Below, one piece after another: positions 26,487 through 34,394 of a stretch of DNA of 38,654 nt; position 1 is the stretch's first letter; the number at the start of each line of letters is the position of its first letter. The stretch lies in NCBI GenBank assembly GCA_024280035.1, contig JAJRQV010000015.1, positions 1-38,654 of the forward strand. Reading direction: 5' to 3'. Below the pieces are notes generated by a model that worked only from the letters and a program-made list of their open reading frames with translations, made no database searches and had not been told where the DNA came from. The position numbers and the translations under genes are program-made. The stretch is from Campylobacterales bacterium (lineage in GTDB: Bacteria; Campylobacterota; Campylobacteria; Campylobacterales; Sulfurimonadaceae).

Positions 26487-29400
26487 ATGAAAAATCTTTT
26501 TAACTTTATCTCGTCCATGAAACTTACAGCAACTCTTTTAACTGTTTTTGCTATTTCTATTGCAATCGCAACCTTTATTGAAAGTGATTTTAGTACACAA
26601 ACTGCTCAAGCAGAAGTATACAGTGCTTTATGGTTTCAAGTTTTATTAGGAATTTTAGGTATTAACCTTTTATCTTCAATGATTAAACACTCTATGTTTA
26701 AGATTAAAAAATGGAATATTGTTCTTTTTCATACCTCATTTTTAGTAATTTTATTGGGTGCCTCAGTAACACATTTTTTTGGTTATGAAGGAAACATGCG
26801 TATTCGTGAGGGTGAAACTGAAAATCGTATCACTTCACGTGAGACCTATATTCATGCAAAATTTGAAAAAGCAGGGGTAAAAAGTACCTGTAAAAAACGG
26901 GTTCTACTTTCAGAAATTTCTGAAAATCATTTTGATGAAAACATTCTTGTTAATGGGGAAACTGTAGAGGTTAAACTTCTTGAATATATTCCTAATGCAG
27001 TGACTGAATTTATAGAAGATAAAGAAAAAGGTGTGACTACTCTTCAGATGATGATGACGGTAGGAGATGGAACAAAACAGTTTAAACTAAAAGAGGGTGA
27101 ATCTATTGAAGCTGATGATTTCTTTCTTAATTTTGGTTCTGATCTTAAACAAAGTACTAAGCCTGTTGTAAATATCTCTTATGTAGATGGTCATTTACGT
27201 ATGTCACATAATATGAACTTTAAAACCTTAGATATGGGTACACGTAGTTCAGGTGAAACAAATGCAAGTGAATCAAGTGATCTCAATACACGTATGCTTT
27301 ATCAATCACCAGGAACCAATTTTGTTGTACGTAAAATTTATCCATATGCTTATGAGAAATTAATCTCTAAAAAGGTTAAGGGTTCTCGTAATCGTATACA
27401 AGACGCTATTCGTATGCAAGTAAGTTATAATGGGGAAACGAAAGAGACTACCTTGATGGGAATGTCAGGTGCCATTGGTATGGGAAAAGTTCTTCACTTT
27501 AAAGGAATGGATATTGAGCTTGCTTATGGAGCAGTTATAAAAACCATTCCTTTCTCTTTAGAATTAGTTGATTTTGAACTTGAACGATATCCAGGTTCGA
27601 TTAGCCCTGCCTCATATGCTTCTGAAGTTATTTTACATGATAAAGAAGAGGGAATTGATATGCCTTATCGTATCTATATGAATCATATCTTAGAACATAG
27701 AAATTTTCGTTTTTTCCAGTCTTCATATGATAAAGATGAAAAAGGAACCTTATTATCTGTAAATAATGACCCTGGAACACTCCCTACTTATATTGGTTAT
27801 ATGATGCTTGGTTTTGGTCTATTTGCTGGTTTTTTTACTCCTAATGGACGTTTTAGAAAACTTATGAATAAAGGGCGTAAACTTGCACAAACCCGTGAAT
27901 CTCTCTCTGCCCTTGTTCTAGGTGTAGCCCTTTTGGTTGGAGCACAAACAGCTAAGGCTGAAGAGATTAATCCTGTTATTAAGCAGATTACCGCCTTTGA
28001 TAAAGATCATGCAACAAAGTTTGCACGTCTTATTTCTCAAGACAGTACAGGTAGAATGAAACCATTAGATACCTTAAATGTAGAAATTATTAATAAGGTT
28101 CATGGGGGTACTATTGCGGGAATGACTTATGATCAGATGATTCTTGGAATGATGGTTCGTCCTGAGGCATGGAGAGAGATCAGTCTTATTAAAACAAAAA
28201 ATAAAGAGATTAATAAACTCTTAGGAATTGATGAAAAAAGTAAATATGCATCATTTTCTCAATTTTTAGAAGTTCCAGAAGAGCTGAGTGGTTATAAAAT
28301 TGGAAAGATGGTAGAAGAAGCAGCACAAAAAGCACCATCAGAACGTAATCAGTTAGATAAAGATCTTCTTAAAGTTGATGAACGTTTTAATATTGTCTAT
28401 ATGGTATTTTCAGGTTCAGTATTTAAAATTTTTCCTAAACCTGCAGACGAAGGAAATAAATGGTTTGCAACGATTGAAGCCCTTCAAACATTTAAAGAAG
28501 CCAATGCTGTTAAAGTACGTGAGGTAGCTGTTGAGTACTTTACAAGTGTGGATAAGGCTCTGCAAACAGGAGATTGGACACGTGCAAATGCTGCTATTGA
28601 TAAAATTGCTGAATATCAGAAGTTTTATGGTGCAGATGTTTACCCAAGTGAAGCTAAAATTAATGCTGAGATTTTTTATAATAAATATAATATTTTTGAA
28701 AAGTTAATGCCTTATTATCTACTAATGGGACTTATTTTACTTATTTTGAGTTTTGTAAATATTGTAAAACCAAAGTTTAAACTAGGTTTTTTCTCAAAAA
28801 CAGCAACAGTTCTTTTAATTATCTTTTTTATTCTTCATACAGTAGGTTTAATTACTCGTTGGTATGTTTCTGGGCATGCACCGTGGTCAGATGGCTATGA
28901 GTCAATGATTTATATCGCTTGGGCAACGGTTCTTGCTGGGTTTATTTTCTCTAGGAACTCACCTATTACCTTAGCGGCAACGGGAATTTTATCAGGGCTT
29001 ATTCTTTTTGTTGCTCACCTAAACTGGATGGATCCTCAAGTAACGAATCTTGCACCTGTACTTAAATCATACTGGTTATCTATTCATGTTTCTATGATTA
29101 CTGCCTCATATGGTTTCTTAGCATTGGGAGCACTTTTAGGTTTTATTTCTTTAATCCTTTTTGCACTTAGAAATAAAAATAATGAAAAACATATTAATCT
29201 TTCTATTTTAGAATTAAATACTATTAACGAGATGAGCCTTATTGTTGGTCTTGCTCTGCTTACCTTTGGTAACTTCTTAGGTGGTGTTTGGGCAAATGAA
29301 TCATGGGGACGTTACTGGGGTTGGGATCCAAAAGAGACATGGGCATTAGTAAGTATTTTGTTTTATGCGGTAGTGATTCACTTACGATTTATTAAAGCAA

Positions 29401-29618
29401 TTTACACACCATTCTTATTTGCTGTAATTTCATTAATGAGTTTTTCTTCAATTATTATGACCTATTTTGGAGTCAATTATTATCTTGCAGGTATGCACTC
29501 TTATGCTAAAGGTGATCCGGTTCCTATCCCTGATTTTGTACCTGTAAGTTATGCCATTATTTTTGTATTAATATTAATTGCAGCAAGAAATCGAAAAATT
29601 GACAAGATAACTCAATAG
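26487..29618 (+). CDS. ccsBA: cytochrome c biogenesis protein CcsBA (ResB-ResC fusion, System II)
   Basis: The 1043-aa membrane protein joins a ResB/CcsB half (N-terminal helices, then a large periplasmic domain from about residue 95 to 430) to a ResC/CcsA half. The CcsA half has the haem-handling WGRYWGWDPKETWAL (WWD) motif around residue 940 and conserved His in its helices. Such fusions are typical of Helicobacter and other Campylobacterota. It exports haem and ligates it to CxxCH motifs of periplasmic c-type cytochromes. A periplasmic stretch (residues ~490-740) links the halves. The start has AAGG eight bases upstream of ATG. Confidence 0.95.
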   Translation: MKNLFNFISSMKLTATLLTVFAISIAIATFIESDFSTQTAQAEVYSALWFQVLLGILGINLLSSMIKHSMFKIKKWNIVLFHTSFLVILLGASVTHFFGYEGNMRIREGETENRITSRETYIHAKFEKAGVKSTCKKRVLLSEISENHFDENILVNGETVEVKLLEYIPNAVTEFIEDKEKGVTTLQMMMTVGDGTKQFKLKEGESIEADDFFLNFGSDLKQSTKPVVNISYVDGHLRMSHNMNFKTLDMGTRSSGETNASESSDLNTRMLYQSPGTNFVVRKIYPYAYEKLISKKVKGSRNRIQDAIRMQVSYNGETKETTLMGMSGAIGMGKVLHFKGMDIELAYGAVIKTIPFSLELVDFELERYPGSISPASYASEVILHDKEEGIDMPYRIYMNHILEHRNFRFFQSSYDKDEKGTLLSVNNDPGTLPTYIGYMMLGFGLFAGFFTPNGRFRKLMNKGRKLAQTRESLSALVLGVALLVGAQTAKAEEINPVIKQITAFDKDHATKFARLISQDSTGRMKPLDTLNVEIINKVHGGTIAGMTYDQMILGMMVRPEAWREISLIKTKNKEINKLLGIDEKSKYASFSQFLEVPEELSGYKIGKMVEEAAQKAPSERNQLDKDLLKVDERFNIVYMVFSGSVFKIFPKPADEGNKWFATIEALQTFKEANAVKVREVAVEYFTSVDKALQTGDWTRANAAIDKIAEYQKFYGADVYPSEAKINAEIFYNKYNIFEKLMPYYLLMGLILLILSFVNIVKPKFKLGFFSKTATVLLIIFFILHTVGLITRWYVSGHAPWSDGYESMIYIAWATVLAGFIFSRNSPITLAATGILSGLILFVAHLNWMDPQVTNLAPVLKSYWLSIHVSMITASYGFLALGALLGFISLILFALRNKNNEKHINLSILELNTINEMSLIVGLALLTFGNFLGGVWANESWGRYWGWDPKETWALVSILFYAVVIHLRFIKAIYTPFLFAVISLMSFSSIIMTYFGVNYYLAGMHSYAKGDPVPIPDFVPVSYAIIFVLILIAARNRKIDKITQ

Positions 29619-29630
29619 TGGAACAGAATT

Positions 29631-29665
29631 TGTTTATCCTTTCTTAATAGACTTAAGGATAAACA
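29631..29665 (+). promoter_or_regulatory. 11-bp inverted repeat enclosing the ribosome-binding site of the 115-aa gene
   Basis: TGTTTATCCTT (29631-29641) and AAGGATAAACA (29655-29665) are perfect reverse complements around a 13-base loop. The right arm is the Shine-Dalgarno (AAGGA) of the ATG at 29667. The hairpin would hide it, or the dyad may be a protein-binding site. There is no U-tract, so it is not a standard terminator for ccsBA. Confidence 0.6.
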
Positions 29666-29666
29666 T

Positions 29667-30014
29667 ATGAATCAATCAGCAGATGAAATCTATGAAAACA
29701 TCTCTAAACTTGTTTTCAAAGGTACTGATGGGCTCTTTTCTAATGCCATATTAGAAGTTGAACTCCACAGTCTTGCTATGAAACTCTCTGGTGGTTATTA
29801 CAGTACTCACTCCAATAAAACCCTTCCTTTTAGCTTTTTAAAAGAACACAAAAAAGAGTTATTAAAAGAGCTTCGAAAGCTCCAAAATCTTATGCCTAAT
29901 GAACCCTGGAATATGCTCACATATACATTAGATGCCAGTGGTGGGCATTATGCTGACTTCCAATGGAGTGAATCTTTAGCACTTGATATAGAAGAGGTTT
30001 GTGCCGTTCTTTAA
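29667..30014 (+). CDS. hypothetical protein, 115 aa
   Basis: I do not recognise this protein. It is acidic at its ends and soluble, with a helical N-terminal half and a C-terminal segment WNMLTYTLDASGGHYADFQWSE. That segment loosely recalls small bacterial immunity-type folds (YezG/DUF600), but I would not assign it. AAGGA lies seven bases before the ATG, in the right arm of a perfect 11-bp inverted repeat. It follows ccsBA closely, yet its strong leader dyad suggests separate control. Confidence 0.6.
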   Translation: MNQSADEIYENISKLVFKGTDGLFSNAILEVELHSLAMKLSGGYYSTHSNKTLPFSFLKEHKKELLKELRKLQNLMPNEPWNMLTYTLDASGGHYADFQWSESLALDIEEVCAVL

Positions 30015-30079
30015 AAATTACATTTCTTAAATAATCTAACTATAGATGTTTTTTTATGTTTAAAATAATTGTATGGTGC

Positions 30080-30112
30080 TATGATAATTATTAACTACTA
30101 GCTATAAAGGAG
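30080..30112 (+). promoter_or_regulatory. promoter and ribosome-binding site for the CetB-like gene
   Basis: A TATGAT -10-like box at 30080-30085 is followed by AAGGAG at 30107-30112, six bases before the ATG at 30119. The leader is conventional. Confidence 0.4.
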
Positions 30113-30118
30113 TTTCTT

Positions 30119-30682
30119 ATGATAGCACCAACACTTGTTAATGAGATGATTTTACTTAATCCAAAAAAATACATTGTTTCTAAAACAAATAAACAAGGAT
30201 TTATTGAATATGGGAATGATTATTTTGTTGAAGTTTCGGGGTATACTGAGGCAGAATTAATAGGTCAACCCCACAGTATTATTCGTCATCCAGATATGCC
30301 AAAACTTATTTTTAAAATGATGTGGGAAAGAGTGCTTAAAGGAGAGAGTATTTTTGCTGTGGTTAAAAACCTTGCGAAAGATGGGCGGTATTATTGGGTA
30401 ATTACAGAGTTTGAAACACAATTTGATTCGGTTACGAATGAGATTGTCTCTATTACAGCATTTAGAAAGGCAGCAACAGAAGATATCTTAGCAGAAATCG
30501 GACTTTTATATAAAAAACTTCATGATATTGAACTTATCAGTGGTGTTGAAGGTTCAGAAAAATATTTTAAAGGTTTTTTAGAAGAAAAGGGTGTGACTTA
30601 TGATGAGTATATTGATAAGATAATTGGTAATAGAGGTGTATTTAAACTCTTTTTTAAGGCAATGAAAAAGATGTTTTCATGA
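30119..30682 (+). CDS. PAS-domain energy-taxis-like protein (CetB/Aer-type)
   Basis: The 187-aa protein is a single PAS domain of the Aer/CetB type, marked by YGNDYFVEVSGYTEAELIGQPHSIIRHPDMPKLIFKMMW and GRYYWVI, with a short helical tail. In Campylobacter the FAD-binding CetB partners a membrane receptor, CetA, for redox (energy) taxis. No membrane receptor lies beside it here, so a partner elsewhere is likely. The cofactor cannot be confirmed from sequence. Confidence 0.8.
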   Translation: MIAPTLVNEMILLNPKKYIVSKTNKQGFIEYGNDYFVEVSGYTEAELIGQPHSIIRHPDMPKLIFKMMWERVLKGESIFAVVKNLAKDGRYYWVITEFETQFDSVTNEIVSITAFRKAATEDILAEIGLLYKKLHDIELISGVEGSEKYFKGFLEEKGVTYDEYIDKIIGNRGVFKLFFKAMKKMFS

Positions 30683-30710
30683 TTTTAAAGTAAACTAACA
30701 TATTAACATG

Positions 30711-30733
30711 CTAGTATAAGCCACTTATACTAG
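30711..30733. promoter_or_regulatory. 10-bp perfect inverted repeat overlapping a likely -10 box
   Basis: CTAGTATAAG and CTTATACTAG flank a 3-base centre. The left arm contains TATAAG, a plausible -10, and the right arm ends inside the AGGAG ribosome-binding site of the gene at 30742. This looks like an operator for a dimeric regulator; a translation-blocking hairpin is the alternative. Confidence 0.6.
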
Positions 30734-30741
30734 GAGATCTT

Positions 30742-31581
30742 ATGAAACAAGTTATTTTAGCAAGTTTATTACTCGTACTCAACTTAAGTGCATTTTCACT
30801 TTTTGGAAATAGTGAACAAGAACTCAAAAAAGTTGATTATATGAATGAATTAAAAAACCTTATTGTTGCCACACAAAAAACACGGGGTTTAACAAACAAT
30901 TATATGAATGGAAATGTTGTGGCTATGCTTCTTGTTCATTCTGAACGAAAAGAGATGAAAAAATCTCTACATGCATTAAAAAAGTTTTCAGATCTTGATA
31001 ATTCTACGCTTATTTTAGAGCCCAAGCTGCTTAAACTTAATAAAATAGCATTTAAGCAAGACTCGCATAAAAGTTTTTCACAATATACGGCATTAATAGC
31101 AAAAATGCTAGTCATTGGGGATGCCTTTGTTCTTAATAAGATGAAAAACAATAGCGACTTAGCTAAAAATGCTTCGCGTATGATGATGAATAATATTCTT
31201 CCTTTTACTGAAAATATAGGTAAAATCAGGGGACTGGGCTCAGGAATAGTAGCACGTACTTATTCTACCAAAGCAGAAGATAAACAACTTCAAGGTTTTG
31301 TGAACGCAGTAGAGCACTTAAATGAAAAAGAGGCTCCAAATATGAAGGTGCTTGCCTTTAAATACCCTCAGTTTTATTCTAAGAATATTCCTGATAAGAT
31401 TGAATATGTTTCTAAAGATACACGAAAATTTATAGCACTTACACAGCAAAAAGTTATTGCGCAAAAAGATATTAAACTCAATACGAATATGTATTTTAAT
31501 CAAGGAACAGATCTTATCTCTAAGGCATTAGAACTTTTTGATGCGAATGCAAATGCGATGAAAAAAGAGATACAAAATTAA
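30742..31581 (+). CDS. periplasmic protein with NIT-like (nitrate/nitrite-sensing) helical domain
   Basis: This 279-aa protein has a signal peptide (1-18). The rest is alpha-helical, with LKNLIVATQKTRGLTNNYMNG, a pattern (TQK-x-RG-x-T) seen at the start of NIT-type sensing domains, and GKIRGLGSGI later. NIT domains sit in receptors and sense nitrate or nitrite; here the module is alone and secreted to the periplasm, with no transmembrane signalling part. The identification is tentative. It probably co-operates with the PAS or nitronate-monooxygenase-like neighbours, but that is only proximity. It is preceded by a 10-bp dyad. Confidence 0.6.
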   Translation: MKQVILASLLLVLNLSAFSLFGNSEQELKKVDYMNELKNLIVATQKTRGLTNNYMNGNVVAMLLVHSERKEMKKSLHALKKFSDLDNSTLILEPKLLKLNKIAFKQDSHKSFSQYTALIAKMLVIGDAFVLNKMKNNSDLAKNASRMMMNNILPFTENIGKIRGLGSGIVARTYSTKAEDKQLQGFVNAVEHLNEKEAPNMKVLAFKYPQFYSKNIPDKIEYVSKDTRKFIALTQQKVIAQKDIKLNTNMYFNQGTDLISKALELFDANANAMKKEIQN

Positions 31582-32488
31582 TACTTTTCTTAAAGATAGT
31601 GGGGTTAAATATCCTATTATTGGTGGACCTATGTATCCCTGTTCAAACCCAGAATTAGTAGCTTCTATTAGTGAATCGGGGGGTCTTGGAATTATTCAGC
31701 CAATCTCTTTAACTTATGTGTATGGATATGATTTTCGTGAAGGTATTCAATATATAAAAAGTCTCACTTCAAAACCTATTGGCATGAATATCTTAATTGA
31801 AAACAGTTCTTCTGCTTACCTTAATAAGATGCAAGAATGGACAGATATCGCCTTAGAAGAGGGGATAATGTTTTTTATTAGCTCTTTAGGAAAACCTGAT
31901 TGGGTTGTGAAAAAAGTTCATGCTAAGGGCGGAAAAGTTTATCATGATGTAACGGAATTAAAATGGGCAAAAATTGCTAAGGATGCAAATGTAGATGGTC
32001 TTATTTGTGTAAACTCATCTGCAGGGGGACATGCGGGTGACTTAGAAGCCAGACAACTATTTTTAGATTTAAAAGACTTCTCTTTACCTCTTGTATGTGC
32101 AGGTGGGGTAGGGAGTAAAGAGAGTTTTGATAAGATGCTTAAACTTGGTTTTGATGCGGTACAGATGGGAACACGTTTTATTGCAAGTGACGAGTGCAAG
32201 GTTCCTTTATCGTATAAAAAAGCTATTGTAAACGCAAACAAAGGTGATATTGTTTACTCCTTGAATTTAACAGGTGTAAAAGTAAGTTTAATTAATACAC
32301 CCTATGTTCAAAAACTTGGGCTTGTACCTAATACTTTTATTTTATGGATGCTTTCTAAAGCCTCACTCAAGCATCTTGTTAGATTTTTTTATATGTTGCG
32401 TTCATTAATACGTCTAAAAGCCACAGTAAAAGAAGATAAAGATAAGTTTTTTCAAGCAGGAAAAGTGTTGAAGGTATTAAAAGTATAA
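31577..32488 (+). CDS. nitronate monooxygenase-like FMN protein, apparent ATT start
   Basis: This TIM-barrel flavoprotein resembles the nitronate monooxygenase/2-nitropropane dioxygenase family: VKYPIIGGPMYPCSNPEL at the N-terminus, ESGGLGIIQPIS, GLICVNSSAGGHAGDLEAR, LPLVCAGGVGSKESFDKML and VQMGTRFIASDEC. The first ATG (31631) would remove the conserved N-terminal NTFLKDSGVKYPIIGGP. The frame reaches back to ATT at 31577 with GAGA about seven bases upstream, and there is no ATG, GTG or TTG in between. The ATT overlaps the previous stop (31579-31581). A G at 31579 would make an ATG and extend the upstream gene by four codons. Substrate unknown. Confidence 0.82.
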   Translation: MNTFLKDSGVKYPIIGGPMYPCSNPELVASISESGGLGIIQPISLTYVYGYDFREGIQYIKSLTSKPIGMNILIENSSSAYLNKMQEWTDIALEEGIMFFISSLGKPDWVVKKVHAKGGKVYHDVTELKWAKIAKDANVDGLICVNSSAGGHAGDLEARQLFLDLKDFSLPLVCAGGVGSKESFDKMLKLGFDAVQMGTRFIASDECKVPLSYKKAIVNANKGDIVYSLNLTGVKVSLINTPYVQKLGLVPNTFILWMLSKASLKHLVRFFYMLRSLIRLKATVKEDKDKFFQAGKVLKVLKV

Positions 32489-32502
32489 AGCCTGTAAGGC
32501 TT
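32488..32502. terminator. small hairpin between convergent genes
   Basis: AAGCCT-GTA-AGGCTT forms a 6-bp stem immediately after the stop of the nitronate monooxygenase-like gene, followed by an A/T-rich stretch. It is a weak bidirectional terminator candidate before the CheV stop. Confidence 0.4.
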
Positions 32503-32522
32503 ATTATTAAAGAGTTTTGTGC

Positions 32523-33476
32523 TTAAGCTAAGTTCTCTTTGTCATGCATTACCTTAATAACTAGAGGTAAAACATTATGACTCTTTGTTTTATCAATAAA
32601 GTCATCTGCTCCTAAGGTTTGTGCCTCACGTTTATTATTTTCACCTGTCATTGATGAGTTAATAATAATAGGAATATTTCTTGTTTCAGGATTTTCTTTA
32701 AGTAGTTTTGTCACCGTAAAACCTGACATTTCAGGCATTTCTATGTCAGTAATAATAGCAGGAATAACACTCTTATCAGGGAGTGCTAAAATATAATCCA
32801 TAAGAAGTTTACCATTATTAAAAATACGATGATTAACATTAGCATTAGATAAAATTGCATGTAAATGTTTTTGTGCAACCCTGGAGTCTTCTGCAATTAA
32901 AATCTCACCATTAAGTAGTTTCTGTGGCATATTAAGGTCTTTAATGTTTTCTGGAGACTCATGTACATCCACCATTGCTGAAGGGATAACCTCAGAAAGA
33001 AGTTGCTCAAAGTCTAAAACCATACAGATACTTCCATCTTCAAGACGAGTATCATTCACTACCTTTGCTTGATCATTTGCATTATAAGAGTCAGGTGCAT
33101 GCATATCTGACCAGTTCTTTTTAATGACGCGATGTGCTTCCATAATACGAAGCCCAATAATAACACCATTAAAATCACAAATAAGTAGACGTGAACGTGA
33201 TATATCTTCTTTTGGTATAGCATGCCCTATCCACAAAGGAAGGTTTAAAATAGGAATCTGAACACCACGAAGTACAATAGTACCTTCTAGAAGATGGTGT
33301 GTTGAAGGGATTTGTGTCAAGAAATGATTTTTAGCCTCAACAACTTCACGCGTTTTAAAAACATTAATGGCATAATAAGCACTTTGCGCAGCATCCGTTA
33401 CCTTAAAAACAAGAAGTTGTACCTCATTGTTTTTAGCAAGTTGTGTAGCACCATCAACCTGGTCTATTAGTGACAT
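32523..33476 (-). CDS. cheV: chemotaxis protein CheV
   Basis: The 317-aa protein has a CheW-like coupling domain (about residues 15-165, with FKTREVVE and RGVQIPILNLPLWIG) followed by a receiver domain (190-315) with acidic pair E196-D197, phosphoacceptor D244 in IITDIEMPEMSG, a T/S at about 275 and a K in the DKTK region. CheV couples chemoreceptors to CheA and adjusts gain by phosphorylation. Campylobacterota often carry several CheV copies. A strong GAGGGGG ribosome-binding site precedes the ATG. Confidence 0.92.
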   Translation of the reverse strand: MSLIDQVDGATQLAKNNEVQLLVFKVTDAAQSAYYAINVFKTREVVEAKNHFLTQIPSTHHLLEGTIVLRGVQIPILNLPLWIGHAIPKEDISRSRLLICDFNGVIIGLRIMEAHRVIKKNWSDMHAPDSYNANDQAKVVNDTRLEDGSICMVLDFEQLLSEVIPSAMVDVHESPENIKDLNMPQKLLNGEILIAEDSRVAQKHLHAILSNANVNHRIFNNGKLLMDYILALPDKSVIPAIITDIEMPEMSGFTVTKLLKENPETRNIPIIINSSMTGENNKREAQTLGADDFIDKTKSHNVLPLVIKVMHDKENLA

Positions 33477-33503
33477 ATTTTCCCCCTCTATCTATATCAA
33501 ATA

Positions 33504-33509
33504 ATTATA
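33504..33509 (-). promoter_or_regulatory. -10 box for cheV
   Basis: TATAAT on the minus strand lies about 27 bases upstream of the cheV ATG, with GAGGGGG (33482-33488) five bases before the start codon. Confidence 0.5.
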
Positions 33510-33569
33510 TCATAGAAATAAGAAAGTTTATGATTTTAATTTATAGTTTTGTGAAACAAGTAATTAAGG

Positions 33570-33575
33570 TATAAT
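33570..33575 (+). promoter_or_regulatory. -10 box predicting a leaderless transcript for the membrane-fusion-like gene
   Basis: TATAAT ends six bases before the ATG at 33582. The only Shine-Dalgarno-like AAGG lies upstream of it and would not be in the mRNA if the -10 is used. Confidence 0.45.
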
Positions 33576-33581
33576 TCGAGC

Positions 33582-34373
33582 ATGAAAAACATGATATTAC
33601 TTATTATTTTAGCACTGGCTTTGTCTGCTAATGAATATTATTCAAAAGCTGAACCCTACCGTCTTTACACACTACAGTCAAATGTCTCAGGCTTAGTAAT
33701 CAAAGCAGATGAAAACCTTGAAGGTAAAAAGCTTTCAGATGTTAGTTTTATTATTATTGATGATGAATTAGACCAAAAAGAGTTGCTTTATTTAAAAGAA
33801 AAAAAAGTAAGTTATGAGAAATCTTTAGAGCTTAATATTGAAATGAATGATAATTATTTAATGATGATTGAAAAAAAGAACGTGAATTATGAGCGAATTA
33901 AAGATCTTCCTATTAAATCAAGTGTAGAAAAAGATAAGGAGTTTTTTGATCTTTCAAATACTCAAAATCAACAACTCTCAACACTTGAAAAGATTGAAAC
34001 AATTCGTACAACCTTGAGTGATACAATATTTAGAATTGCCCAACTCCAACGAAGCATAAAAGATAAATATATTAAGGCTAAAAACTTAGTTTTATACACC
34101 TTAGATGTAAGAAAAGGGCAGGTAGTAGCACCAGGTATGAACTTAGCCGTTGTTGCTGATGTGAGTAAGGCTAAACTTACTATTTTTCTTAATAATGATG
34201 AGATTGATGAGATTTATAAAAAAACTATCTTTTTAAATGGTGAAAAAACAGAATATAAGATTGATAAGATCTGGCCTTTAAGTGACAGTGAACATATTTC
34301 TGCTTATAAAACAGAGATTTTAATCAAATCTCCAAAGCAGTTTTCAAAACTGTATAAGATAGAGTTTAAATAG
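33582..34373 (+). CDS. periplasmic membrane-fusion-like protein (HlyD/RND adaptor-like)
   Basis: This 263-aa exported protein has a signal peptide (1-16) and a lipoyl-like half-motif, YTLQSNVSGLVIKADENLEGKKL. A central helical hairpin (about residues 65-150, heptad-like) follows, and then the second lipoyl half, YTLDVRKGQVVAPGMNLAVVADVSKAKL. That order matches membrane-fusion adaptors of efflux systems, but it is short. The usual C-terminal membrane-proximal domain is reduced. It leads an operon with argD and tolC, while no inner-membrane pump gene is present in the window. Confidence 0.65.
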   Translation: MKNMILLIILALALSANEYYSKAEPYRLYTLQSNVSGLVIKADENLEGKKLSDVSFIIIDDELDQKELLYLKEKKVSYEKSLELNIEMNDNYLMMIEKKNVNYERIKDLPIKSSVEKDKEFFDLSNTQNQQLSTLEKIETIRTTLSDTIFRIAQLQRSIKDKYIKAKNLVLYTLDVRKGQVVAPGMNLAVVADVSKAKLTIFLNNDEIDEIYKKTIFLNGEKTEYKIDKIWPLSDSEHISAYKTEILIKSPKQFSKLYKIEFK

Positions 34374-34394
34374 ACAATAAAGGATACAATTAAA

